Shown one piece after another: positions 43,835-50,892 of a stretch of 64,000 bases of DNA. Made by a program: the position numbers and the translations under genes. The DNA is from Henriciella sp. AS95 (GTDB lineage: Bacteria; Pseudomonadota; Alphaproteobacteria; Caulobacterales; Hyphomonadaceae). Positions within the stretch are counted from its first letter, which is position 1; each line of letters begins with the position of its first letter. The stretch covers positions 3,596,001 through 3,660,000 of the forward strand of contig NZ_JBBMQM010000001.1 of the NCBI RefSeq assembly GCF_038900055.1, in the 5' to 3' direction. The notes beneath the pieces are model-generated. The model worked only from the letters and a program-made list of their open reading frames with translations, made no database searches and was not told the origin of the DNA.

Positions 43835-43856
43835 GATACCTGCGCAGGCAGGTATC
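43835..43856. repeat. 9-bp perfect palindromic hairpin
   Basis: GATACCTGC, loop GCAG, GCAGGTATC. It closes a cluster of repeat elements between the photolyase-related gene and the AT-rich island. Bases 43857-44026 hold no gene I can support. Confidence 0.6.
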
Positions 43857-44026
43857 CATGGGGTGACATCAAATCCAATTATGAGGTCACTGGCGCGCCA
43901 GGTATTGACGACGAACTTGTAAGGTCCGGCGGGTTATGTGTTTGATTTGGGAGTGCTCATTGGGCGAGGTAGCGGAGTGGCGGATACCCCGTCATTTCAA
44001 ACGATAAACCTGAAGCGGTGTCTGAA

Positions 44027-44323
44027 ATGAAGCGTGTCTTGTACAGACGTTTAGCAATCGTGAGCGGAGCGATTAACGCGATGTATTTTTTTCGCGCCTA
44101 TCCCGCCTCAGCGCTTGCAGGTTATTCGACTGAGCCAGTCCTGGTTCACAAGCTGCTACTGGTCTGGGCCCTGATTCTTATGGTCCTTACATTTATTTAT
44201 TCCGTCGTCCTGGCCAGGAATGAGATCCCGAATCTGGCGTATTTTGTACACATCGTGTCGGCGGGAAACATCTTCGTGTGTGCAATGCTTATACTAAGCC
44301 TGATCATCGGATTCAGGTTTTGA
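44027..44323 (+). CDS. hypothetical three-helix membrane protein
   Basis: 98 residues from ATG 44027 (GTG 44018 is a possible earlier start). Hydrophobic segments near residues 8-26, 42-62 and 70-95, ending in LILSLIIGFRF. No family recognised. Base composition drops here (A/T-rich codons), unlike the GC-rich flanks. First gene of the putative island containing the sigma-54-driven deaminase. Confidence 0.55.
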   Translation: MKRVLYRRLAIVSGAINAMYFFRAYPASALAGYSTEPVLVHKLLLVWALILMVLTFIYSVVLARNEIPNLAYFVHIVSAGNIFVCAMLILSLIIGFRF

Positions 44324-44452
44324 GATTTGAGAACAACATACGCCGTCCGCTTCTCGCAGACTATTTTACAACGTTATTCCGATAGATCGCCATCGTTTTG
44401 CGAAGCGTTTCGAGCCCGCAGGACTCTTCCGGGGTCATCAGTTTTGCGTGTC

Positions 44453-44523
44453 CGATCTGTTTCAGGCCGTCAAGGGCGCTTCGCGTCCGCAGGATTACAC
44501 CCTTGACGGCCTGAAACAGATCG
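44453..44523. repeat. 24-bp perfect inverted repeat, 23-bp spacer
   Basis: Arms 44453-44476 and 44500-44523 are exact reverse complements (left arm begins CGATCTGTTTCAGGCC). No T-run follows on the plus strand. Relative to the predicted transcription start at about 44619 it lies at -166 to -96, the range used by sigma-54 activator binding sites. Confidence 0.85.
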
Positions 44524-44539
44524 AAAAGGGCTGGCTATG

Positions 44540-44566
44540 GCCAAATGGCAGGGTCTGCCATTTGGC
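44540..44566. repeat. 11-bp inverted repeat
   Basis: GCCAAATGGCA (44540-44550), loop GGGTC, TGCCATTTGGC (44556-44566). Perfect stem between the 24-bp repeat and the sigma-54 promoter. Confidence 0.8.
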
Positions 44567-44592
44567 GTGAATGAATCAACCAAAAAGGGAAA

Positions 44593-44608
44593 TGGCACGA
44601 TTATTGCT
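44593..44608 (+). promoter_or_regulatory. sigma-54 (RpoN) promoter of the deaminase gene
   Basis: TGGCACG-ATTA-TTGCT is identical to the RpoN consensus TGGCACG-N4-TTGCW with GG and GC ten bases apart. The expected start is near 44619, 23 bases before ATG 44642. An IHF-like AATCAA-N4 site at 44574 lacks the TTR half and is only a weak candidate. Confidence 0.8.
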
Positions 44609-44641
44609 CTCGTCTCAGGATAACAACCGGAGATAGATAAT

Positions 44642-45217
44642 ATGGCAAATGAAACTGAATGGGATTTACGTTATCTGGAGTTGGCCCGACTTGTCGCAGG
44701 CTGGTCGAAAGACAAGGCCAAGGTCGGCGCAGTTCTAGTTCTCAACAATCGAGTGGTTGCAACTGGTTTTAACGGTTTTCCGACCAACGTTCTCGACGAT
44801 GAGAGGTTGAGTCTGAAAGCTATAAAGCAAATCATGGTAGTGCATGCCGAAGTGAACGCACTGCTTGTCGCGGGCGATAGAGCGCGTGGAGCCACCCTCT
44901 ACGTTCACGGCAAACCGATATGCTCTGGCTGCGCGGCGCTCATCATTCAAGCGGGAGTCGAGAGAATTGTTTCCCCAAGACCTGAACAGGCAAGTAATAG
45001 TAATGAAGAGCCCCAAGGCACCAAGGAACCTGGGGATATAGACTGGAACCACCGAGGCCTGGTCGCAAAAGAAATGTTCGCCGAAGCTGGAATCAAAGTT
45101 CACCACATCGAGGCTGAACCGACCCGAAAGGTCAAAACCACCGACGACGGTGCTCATGTTACGAAGTTGGCAAACGACGAAGCAAAAAGTGCTCGAAAGT
45201 CAGTCCAAAAGAAGTGA
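44642..45217 (+). CDS. dCMP deaminase-family protein
   Basis: 191 residues, GGAG 9 bases upstream. WDLRYLELARLVAGWSKDKA, VGAVLVLNNRVVATGFNGFP, zinc/catalytic H-A-E (MVVHAEVNALLVAGD) and P-I-C-x2-C (GKPICSGCAALIIQAGVERIV) are those of deoxycytidylate deaminases, which make dUMP from dCMP; the P-x-C-x2-C form is a known variant. After the core, WNHRGLVAKEMFAEAGIKV is typical, and a basic tail (AKSARKSVQKK) is extra. Regulated by the sigma-54 promoter. Probably acquired, given the AT-rich codons. Nucleotide-pool or phage-defence role is inference. Confidence 0.85.
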   Translation: MANETEWDLRYLELARLVAGWSKDKAKVGAVLVLNNRVVATGFNGFPTNVLDDERLSLKAIKQIMVVHAEVNALLVAGDRARGATLYVHGKPICSGCAALIIQAGVERIVSPRPEQASNSNEEPQGTKEPGDIDWNHRGLVAKEMFAEAGIKVHHIEAEPTRKVKTTDDGAHVTKLANDEAKSARKSVQKK

Positions 45218-45263
45218 CCATTTTCGCGGTGATTGGGCGCACGCCCGCGTCAAGAAAAGGACA

Positions 45264-45478
45264 GAGGTAGCTCTAAGGCTGTCACGGTTGCCCCTCGGGG
45301 TAGCCGGCCCTTGGCCGGGCCCTAAAGGACCGTTGCTCGGGCTGCTACCTCCCGATTTATGAACCTAACGGCTGCTATCCGCCGGTGAGGGACTCGCGTA
45401 ATCTTGCGAGGTAAGCCTCTTCCTCGTTCGTCCAAATGCCGCGTCGCCCGAGCCGTTAGCAATAGCAGTGCCTAGCAG
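45264..45478 (+). ncRNA. candidate structured RNA region
   Basis: No gene fits 45218-45678. Several complementary pairs occur in order: GAGGTAGC (45264-45271) with GCTACCTC (45344-45351); CCGGCC-CTT-GGCCGG (45304-45318) inside; CTAACGGCT (45365-45373) with AGCCGTTAG (45451-45459), enclosing CTCGC/GCGAG (45393-45410) and GAGG/CCTC. CTGCTA occurs twice and TAGCAG twice. A folded RNA or a recombination site is possible; the strand is assumed from the upstream gene. Confidence 0.35.
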
Positions 45479-45578
45479 CCGATGCGGTCATGAAGTTTAA
45501 GCATGTTATGCTCCTTCTTCATTGGAACTAAACATGAACACAGATTCGTTTCGAATGCAAGATGTTATTGCTTGAGAT

Positions 45579-45594
45579 CCCCGCCTTCGCGGGG
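45579..45594. repeat. short GC-rich palindrome (REP-like)
   Basis: CCCCGC, loop CTTC, GCGGGG. Single copy, without spacers, so not a CRISPR. It marks the right edge of the AT-rich stretch. Confidence 0.5.
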
Positions 45595-45678
45595 AAGATC
45601 GGAAGATTGATGCATCGCCATCCCCTCCCTGCCATGCTACGACCGCACCAATAACAATGGAGCTGGAGGAAAACGCTC

Positions 45679-46461
45679 ATGAGGATGATGTTTGCGGCGG
45701 GGCTTGGCCTTGCGATGTTGGGGGCGTGTGCGACGCCGGTTTCCGAAGAGGAAGAGGTGATTGTCATGACCGAAACACAAGCTGCCATGCCGATGCCGCC
45801 GCTGACCATCTATCACCTTGAGGGGCGCCGCTCTGAGCGGATTGTCTGGCTCATGGAAGAGCTGGAAATGCCCTATGAGCTTGAATATGTGCGCGGCGAT
45901 CTTGGCGCGTCGATGGCCAAGGTGCGCGCGCTCGGCCATGAGATGCCGATGGTGCCGACGGTCGTGCTGGGCGATGAGATCCTGGTCGAGAGCGGGGCGA
46001 TCATCGAAACGATCATCAACCGCTATGCGCCGGGCGAGCTGACGCCGGACATTGCCAGCCCCGACTATGCCAAGCACCTGATGTGGCTGCACTATGCCGA
46101 GGGCTCGCTGGCCGCGCGCCTGTTCAGCGATTACCGCGCCTGGATGGCCAATCCGCCGAAACAGCGCTCGCCGCTGGTCGATAGCGAGGCGGTGGTGAAC
46201 TATTCGGAGAATTACCTGGAAGAGCATGACTATTTCGGCGGGGCGGACTTCTCGTCGGCCGACATCATGATGTGGTTCCCGCTCAACGTGGCGACCAAGC
46301 TGAACCTTGTCGATGAGGCGCAATTCCCGAAGATCGCGGCGTGGAAAACGCGGGTCGAGGCACGGCCGGCCTATCAGCGCATGCTGGAGAAAGCGCGGCC
46401 GGACGGTATTCCGGGCATGCTGACCCCTGTGCCGCAACGGCCGCCGTCTGAGCGGGGTTAA
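45679..46461 (+). CDS. GST-fold protein with lipoprotein signal
   Basis: 260 residues, GGAGGAAAA just before ATG 45679. MRMMFAAGLGLAMLGAC is a full lipoprotein signal (L-G-A-C), then a short Glu-rich linker, then a GST: PLTIYHLEGRRSERIVWLME, the cis-Pro MVPTVVLGDEILVESGAIIE, and helical domain (LMWLHYAEGSLAARLF; FSSADIMMWFPL). GSTs are normally cytosolic; anchoring one in a membrane with the periplasmic space as its site is odd. Similar to the protein at 38587. Confidence 0.85.
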   Translation: MRMMFAAGLGLAMLGACATPVSEEEEVIVMTETQAAMPMPPLTIYHLEGRRSERIVWLMEELEMPYELEYVRGDLGASMAKVRALGHEMPMVPTVVLGDEILVESGAIIETIINRYAPGELTPDIASPDYAKHLMWLHYAEGSLAARLFSDYRAWMANPPKQRSPLVDSEAVVNYSENYLEEHDYFGGADFSSADIMMWFPLNVATKLNLVDEAQFPKIAAWKTRVEARPAYQRMLEKARPDGIPGMLTPVPQRPPSERG

Positions 46462-46498
46462 GGCGCGCGCGCCTCTTCGACGGACAGAGATTGACGAG

Positions 46499-46524
46499 CA
46501 CCCCGGCGAAAGTCGGGGTGTTTT
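46499..46524 (+). terminator. terminator of the GST lipoprotein gene
   Basis: CACCCCG (46499-46505), 8-base loop, CGGGGTG (46514-46520), TTTTC. The rest of the 46525-46710 spacer shows nothing else. Confidence 0.85.
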
Positions 46525-46710
46525 CGTTATGGCGCTGATTGTGCGGAAAAGCGGAGACTGGACAGTGACCCGAAGGGAAACTCGTTAGGGCTGCTTCGTT
46601 CCCGACCTGACCCAGTTGGCGAGGACTTCGTCCACCGCCAGCCTCCTGACGCCTATATCGCGATTTGAAACCGGGGTGACAAGGGGGCGGATGCTGATAG
46701 GTATCGGGGC

Positions 46711-47640
46711 ATGACGACCATCACGACAAATTCCGACCTTATCCCGCTTGGCTCACGCGCGATCGACCGCGCCGGCCACCACCGAACCGACCAGGCCTGG
46801 CTCGACGCAGCCTATAAGAGCGAGGAGGCGCTGGTCTTCATCCTGCAGGGCGGCCTGCCCCTGGTGACCGCAGAGGGCGGGCTCGTCTGGCTCGGCCCGG
46901 AAGTGGCGAAACTGGCGCCCGACGCTGAGCCGCTTTTCCTTGGCGTCGACAAGAATGGCACGCCGGTCTTTGCGGTGGAGATGCCGGGCGATTTCGATCT
47001 CAACTCGTCGCTGATCGCTGGCACGGGCGATTTCGGCGACCTGCGGACCAGCCTACAGAACATGCCGGAGATGGACGCCAACCTCGCCTCGACGGCGCGG
47101 AGCCTGTTCGAGTGGCATCGCTCGCATCGCTTCTGCGCGAAATGCGGGACCGAGAGCGTGCGCACGGACGCAGGCTGGAAGCGCGAATGCCCGGACTGCA
47201 AGGCGCAGCATTTCCCGCGCACCGACCCGGTGGCGATCATGCTGGCGGTGTCGGGCGACAAATGCCTGCTCGGGCGCCAGCGCATGTGGCCGAAGGGAAT
47301 GTGGAGCTGCCTGGCCGGCTTCATCGAACCGGGCGAGACGCTGGAACAGGGCGCGGCGCGCGAATTGCTGGAAGAGGCCGGCATCAAGTGCGACCCGGCG
47401 CAGGCCGAATACCTTTTCTGTCAACCATGGCCATTCCCGTCATCGCTGATGATCGGGCTGATCCTGCCGGCTGAGAACGAAGACATCACGATCGACCCGG
47501 ATGAGCTGGAACAGGCGATCTGGGTGACGCGGGAAGAGGCGCGGCGGATCCTGGCGGGCGACCACCCCGAGATCTATGCGCCCATGCGGTTTGCCGTGGC
47601 GCACCACATTCTCAATGAGTGGGCGACACGCGACGAATAG
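46711..47640 (+). CDS. nudC: NAD(+) diphosphatase / NADH-capped RNA decapping enzyme
   Basis: 309 residues. Zinc ribbon C-x2-C ... C-x2-C (RFCAKCGTESV; RECPDCKAQHFPR), NUDIX box GFIEPGETLEQGAAREL-LEEAG, and the NudC-specific QPWPFPSSLMIGL. It splits NAD(H) and removes NAD caps from RNA. The N-terminal third is the poorly conserved NudC domain. Cytosolic. Confidence 0.95.
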   Translation: MTTITTNSDLIPLGSRAIDRAGHHRTDQAWLDAAYKSEEALVFILQGGLPLVTAEGGLVWLGPEVAKLAPDAEPLFLGVDKNGTPVFAVEMPGDFDLNSSLIAGTGDFGDLRTSLQNMPEMDANLASTARSLFEWHRSHRFCAKCGTESVRTDAGWKRECPDCKAQHFPRTDPVAIMLAVSGDKCLLGRQRMWPKGMWSCLAGFIEPGETLEQGAARELLEEAGIKCDPAQAEYLFCQPWPFPSSLMIGLILPAENEDITIDPDELEQAIWVTREEARRILAGDHPEIYAPMRFAVAHHILNEWATRDE

Positions 47641-47730
47641 GCCGCGACGGGCTGGAGGTGCGCAAGAGGCGGGAGCGGAACAAGCGTCGCCTGGGCCGCG
47701 TTGTTTTCCTTTATTGGAGACACCCCCTCA

Positions 47731-47889
47731 ATGGATATTATCCGCATTATCTTTTCCGTGCTCATTCCACCGCTCGGCGTATTCCTGCAGGTCGGTATCG
47801 GCGCGCAATTCTGGCTCAATATCCTGCTGACGCTGCTCGGCTATATTCCGGGCCTCATCCATGCGGTGTGGATCATCGCGAAGGAATAA
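47731..47889 (+). CDS. Pmp3/YqaE-family membrane peptide
   Basis: 52 residues: MDIIRIIFSVLIPPLGVFLQVGIGAQ... with two hydrophobic segments and the PPLGVFLQ and LLGYIPGLIHAVWII motifs of PF01679. These small membrane proteins are linked to ion or salt stress. GGAG lies 15 bases upstream of the ATG. It stands between nudC and the beta-barrel gene. Confidence 0.92.
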   Translation: MDIIRIIFSVLIPPLGVFLQVGIGAQFWLNILLTLLGYIPGLIHAVWIIAKE

Positions 47890-47905
47890 CCGGCCCCGGC
47901 GGACA

Positions 47906-47940
47906 AGAAAAATCCGGCCAGGCGTGGTGCCCGGCCGGAT
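47906..47940 (-). terminator. terminator of the 47972 beta-barrel gene
   Basis: ATCCGGCC (47912-47919) and GGCCGGAT (47933-47940); on the minus strand TTTTTC follows. Confidence 0.82.
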
Positions 47941-47971
47941 CGTTCATCCCCTTCGCGAAGGGTGCCAGCGA

Positions 47972-48490
47972 CTAGAATTTCCAGACAGCTGCGATGGTGA
48001 AGGCGTCTGCTTCGAGATCTTCGATGTCGTAGCGGGTATATTCGCCGCGGAAGCCGAAGTCCGGCCCGACCATGAACTCGCCGCCGGCACCATAGCCGAT
48101 GCCCGTGTCGCTGCCGCTATCGTTGAAGCCAGCAATCGAGACCTCGATTTCCGCATTCACGGCGCCAGCGCGCGCGAACAGCGTTGCGCGATCGCTGATC
48201 GGCAGTTCGCCGCGCAGATACGCACCCACGACATAGTTCAGCTCCACATCAACATCGCCGACGAAGGTGTCGATCGTTTCGTCCTGTACGCCAACGCCAG
48301 CTTCACCCTCAACCGAGACGTACTCGTTGAAGTTGTAGCCGAGGTGACCGGTGATGGCGCCGAGGTCAGCGTCCACGCCATCCTCGTCAATGGAGATGAA
48401 CTGGTAGCCGGCATCGGCATACCAACCTTCGGCCACGGCGGGGCTGGCGAGGAGCGAAAGCGTCGCTGCAAGTGCTAGAGTTTTGGACAT
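47972..48490 (-). CDS. outer-membrane beta-barrel protein
   Basis: 172 residues. Signal peptide MSKTLALAATLSLLASPAVA; the mature part shows short beta strands with acidic turns (WYADAGYQFISIDEDGVDAD; YVSVEGEAGVGVQDETI) and the terminal aromatic pattern AVWKF. Predicted eight-strand surface barrel, similar in plan to the protein at 18153. Monocistronic with its own terminator. Confidence 0.85.
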   Translation of the reverse strand: MSKTLALAATLSLLASPAVAEGWYADAGYQFISIDEDGVDADLGAITGHLGYNFNEYVSVEGEAGVGVQDETIDTFVGDVDVELNYVVGAYLRGELPISDRATLFARAGAVNAEIEVSIAGFNDSGSDTGIGYGAGGEFMVGPDFGFRGEYTRYDIEDLEADAFTIAAVWKF

Positions 48491-48643
48491 TTATTTTCTC
48501 CTGTATGCCGCGTCCGTCCAGGGACGCGATGCGACAGGAATCGCAATCAATCGCTACCGAATTGTTGCTGGAAAACGGCTGAAAAATGGCCGCCAGAAAA
48601 TGTGCCTTTAGGGCAACAGAGCCTAAACCTAAGCGGGATGTAA

Positions 48644-48676
48644 AAGACCCTGCACGGAGGGGACGTGCAGGGTCTT
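48644..48676 (-). terminator. 13-bp terminator hairpin of the YHS gene
   Basis: AAGACCCTGCACG (48644-48656), 7-base loop, CGTGCAGGGTCTT (48664-48676). On the minus strand TCTTTTAC follows the stem. The remaining 48491-48726 spacer has no gene. Confidence 0.7.
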
Positions 48677-48726
48677 CAAGCCGGAAGAAACAGGGCGTGG
48701 GTGAGGGGAGGAGGGAATATGCCCTG

Positions 48727-49182
48727 TTACTTCAGAACCTCCGGCCAGTTTGTATCTGCATTAACAATGAACTTCGCCTGATCTAGTTCCCAGCGTTCCT
48801 GAATTTTTTTATTATAGTTGAGGTAAAGTTTTCCATCGACGATTTTCCAGTGGTCGGCATCGCCTTTCGCGGTCTTTCCTTCGGCCACGGCCCAGGCGCA
48901 ATAGCCGCCATATTGAGGGGCGTATCTGGCCGGATCCGCCTTGAAGGCGGCGAGGTTTTCAGCGCTCGAAAACTTGAATGTGGCGCCCTGATATTTAGTG
49001 GTGAAGTCGTTCGACCCCTTCACCGGTTTTCCCTCTGTGAAATAGGCGACGACATCATGGCCCTGAACGGCGGTGTCAGAGAAGGGGCCGGTATAGATGG
49101 GCGACTTGTCGGCATGGGCTGGCGCAGCGAAGGTGGCGGCGGACACACTCATAGCGAGCGCGACGGCGAGGGTCTTGAGCAT
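48727..49182 (-). CDS. secreted YHS-domain protein
   Basis: 151 residues from ATG 49182 (AAGGAG upstream). Signal peptide MLKTLAVALAMSVSAATFAAP-AHA; the YHS domain is VQGHDVVAYFTEGKPVKGS ... FKFSSAENLAAFKADPARYAPQYGGYCAWAVAEG. YHS domains often bind metal, typically with Cys/His; here a single Cys (GGYCAWA) stands out. Transcribed with the DoxX-like gene 28 bases upstream. Confidence 0.88.
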   Translation of the reverse strand: MLKTLAVALAMSVSAATFAAPAHADKSPIYTGPFSDTAVQGHDVVAYFTEGKPVKGSNDFTTKYQGATFKFSSAENLAAFKADPARYAPQYGGYCAWAVAEGKTAKGDADHWKIVDGKLYLNYNKKIQERWELDQAKFIVNADTNWPEVLK

Positions 49183-49210
49183 GGTTTGGCTCCTTTTAAG
49201 GGTCAGGGGG

Positions 49211-49735
49211 TCAGGCGTGTGACGCGCGCGGCGTGGGATGTGGCTGGCGCGTGCCCGCCCGTCCCGGCAGAAAGGTTGCGACAAGCCCCCGGCCGATCGC
49301 CGCGAGTTCCTTGCGGCGGATGAGGATGAGGACAATCGACGTCGCCAGGACGACGCACGCCATGAAGAACAGTCCGCCGCCATCATTGTTCGGGTCGATG
49401 CCGAGCGGCGTCCAGAGGTGGAAGTTCACCGCCCCGCTCATCACGGCGAAGGCAATCACCGCGCCAAGTGCCTGCAGGCGGCGAAGCGCCGGGTGTATGC
49501 CGAGGAGGAGCAGCGCCGCGGCAAAGAGCTCAGCGGTGCCGATCACATACTGGCTGAACAGCCCGGTCTGAGCGAAGAGGCCCCCTGCCCCGAAGCTCGC
49601 GGCCCAATTGTCGAGCCGGGTGAAGATCTCGATCGTCTCCGGCGCATTGGTGAACTTGAAGCGCAGGCTGTCGAGAAAGACGAGCGATGCGATGACGGCG
49701 ATCACATGCGGCGACCAGGTCTTGATCTTGTCCAT
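49211..49735 (-). CDS. DoxX-like membrane protein
   Basis: 174 residues from ATG 49735 (MDKIKTWSPHVIAVIASLVF); AAGGGG lies upstream, and the ATG at 49813 would add polar sequence before the first membrane helix. Four membrane segments, with the DoxX-like FKFTNAPETIEIF and GTAELFAAALLLLG. First gene of the operon with the YHS protein, divergent from the LysR gene. Quinone/redox role is inferred from the family. Confidence 0.83.
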   Translation of the reverse strand: MDKIKTWSPHVIAVIASLVFLDSLRFKFTNAPETIEIFTRLDNWAASFGAGGLFAQTGLFSQYVIGTAELFAAALLLLGIHPALRRLQALGAVIAFAVMSGAVNFHLWTPLGIDPNNDGGGLFFMACVVLATSIVLILIRRKELAAIGRGLVATFLPGRAGTRQPHPTPRASHA

Positions 49736-49801
49736 TGGTTCATCCCCTTGTCCGGTGGCATCGAGATACGCCTCAAGCGGCTCAACTGCGAACCACGCCT
49801 G

Positions 49802-49818
49802 CGTGATTGGCAATCACG
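49802..49818 (+). promoter_or_regulatory. LysR-box palindrome
   Basis: CGTGATTG-G-CAATCACG, a 17-bp palindrome containing T-N11-A, in the spacer shared by the DoxX/YHS operon and the LysR gene. It is a likely binding site of that regulator. Confidence 0.65.
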
Positions 49819-49911
49819 AACTGGTGAGGCTCTTCATCATACCAGAAAGCTCGAAAGCGCGCGCTGTGCTTCCTATATGGCGATAATGGGCGATGAGACG
49901 GGAGGCCTGAT

Positions 49912-50826
49912 ATGGACCGACTTGATGCGATGCGGCTTTTCCTGCGGGTGGCCGATACGGGGAGTTTTTCAAAGGCGGCGCTGGACCTGGGCATCGGGCA
50001 GCCGACCGTGTCGCGCCGGGTGCAGGATTTGGAAACGCAACTCGGCGCGGACCTTTTCCTGCGCACGACACGGGCCCTGAGCCTGACCGAGGCCGGCGAG
50101 AAGTTCTACGATCGCGCCAGGTCGATCCTCGAAGACTTTGAGGAAGCCGAAGCCGAAGTGCGCGGCCTCAAGAATGACGCTGTGGGCCAGCTGCGGATTT
50201 CTGTGCCGCACTCGCTTTCGCGGGTGGTCATCGCCCCAGCCCTGACGAGCTTCATGAAGCGCTATCCGGACCTCACTCTCGATGTGATCTCTGACGATAC
50301 GTATACCGACATCGTGCAGGAAGGCGTCGACCTTGCCTTCCGGCTGGGCGAGCTGTCGGATTCCAGCCTGATGGCGAAGCGGATTTCAGCGTCTGCGCGC
50401 CGGCTATTCGCCTCGCCGATCTATGCCGCGCAGGTCAAAAACCTGACGCGGCCGAGCGAGCTTGACCCGACTGACGCGCTGCATCTTCGGCACAAGAATC
50501 TTGGCGCCGAGTGGCAGCTGACCCATGCGGCGACCGGGGATACTGAAACACTGCGCGTGCATGGGCGTCTGCGCGCTTCATCCGGCGACATGCTGATCCA
50601 GGCCGCACAGGACGCGATGGGCTATATCCTCTCGCCGGACTGGCTGGTCTGCGAAAAGGTCCGCTCCGGCGATCTGGTCCAGATCTTCGAGGATTGGGAA
50701 GCGCCGCTGTTGCCGCTGCATGTCGTCTGGTCCGGCGGCAATCTGAAAGGCAAGACGAAGCTGCTGGCGGACTATATCGCCGAGGCGATGAAAGCGACCG
50801 AATTGAGAGAACCGGAAAAGGTCTGA
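49912..50826 (+). CDS. LysR-family transcriptional regulator
   Basis: 304 residues. N-terminal winged helix MDRLDAMRLFLRVADTGSFSKAALDLGIGQPTVSRRVQDLE, then the periplasmic-binding-like effector domain (LRISVPHSLSRVVIAPALTSF). Typically activates the divergent genes when an effector is bound. The effector is unknown. Its site is probably the palindrome at 49802. Confidence 0.95.
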   Translation: MDRLDAMRLFLRVADTGSFSKAALDLGIGQPTVSRRVQDLETQLGADLFLRTTRALSLTEAGEKFYDRARSILEDFEEAEAEVRGLKNDAVGQLRISVPHSLSRVVIAPALTSFMKRYPDLTLDVISDDTYTDIVQEGVDLAFRLGELSDSSLMAKRISASARRLFASPIYAAQVKNLTRPSELDPTDALHLRHKNLGAEWQLTHAATGDTETLRVHGRLRASSGDMLIQAAQDAMGYILSPDWLVCEKVRSGDLVQIFEDWEAPLLPLHVVWSGGNLKGKTKLLADYIAEAMKATELREPEKV

Positions 50827-50834
50827 GCCGCAAA

Positions 50835-50868
50835 GAAAAGCGGCCCCGCAACATGGTACGGGGCCGCT
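50835..50868 (-). terminator. terminator of the DUF885 gene
   Basis: AGCGGCCCCG (50839-50848) and CGGGGCCGCT (50859-50868); on the minus strand TTTTC follows. It also follows the LysR gene, but without a T-run on that side. Confidence 0.82.
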
Positions 50869-50892
50869 CGACATGTCGAGATAGTTCAGAGC

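Noticed and set aside
43962-44009. A tRNA-like beginning (GGCGAGGTAGCGGAGTGGCGG)
   Set aside because: No T-loop (GGTTCGAATCC-like) or acceptor end follows, so it is not a functional tRNA and I could not support a remnant.
45150-45362. A 70-codon frame after the deaminase
   Set aside because: It lies mostly in the structured region, has no ribosome site, and its product is Pro/Gly/Leu low-complexity sequence typical of a chance frame.
45365-45459. Integron attC site
   Set aside because: The right end GTTAGCA does not fit GTTRRRY, the arms lack the usual L-box spacing, and there is no integrase or cassette row. Left as a minor alternative only.
45579-45594. CRISPR-like palindrome
   Set aside because: It occurs once, with no regularly spaced second copy and no cas gene.
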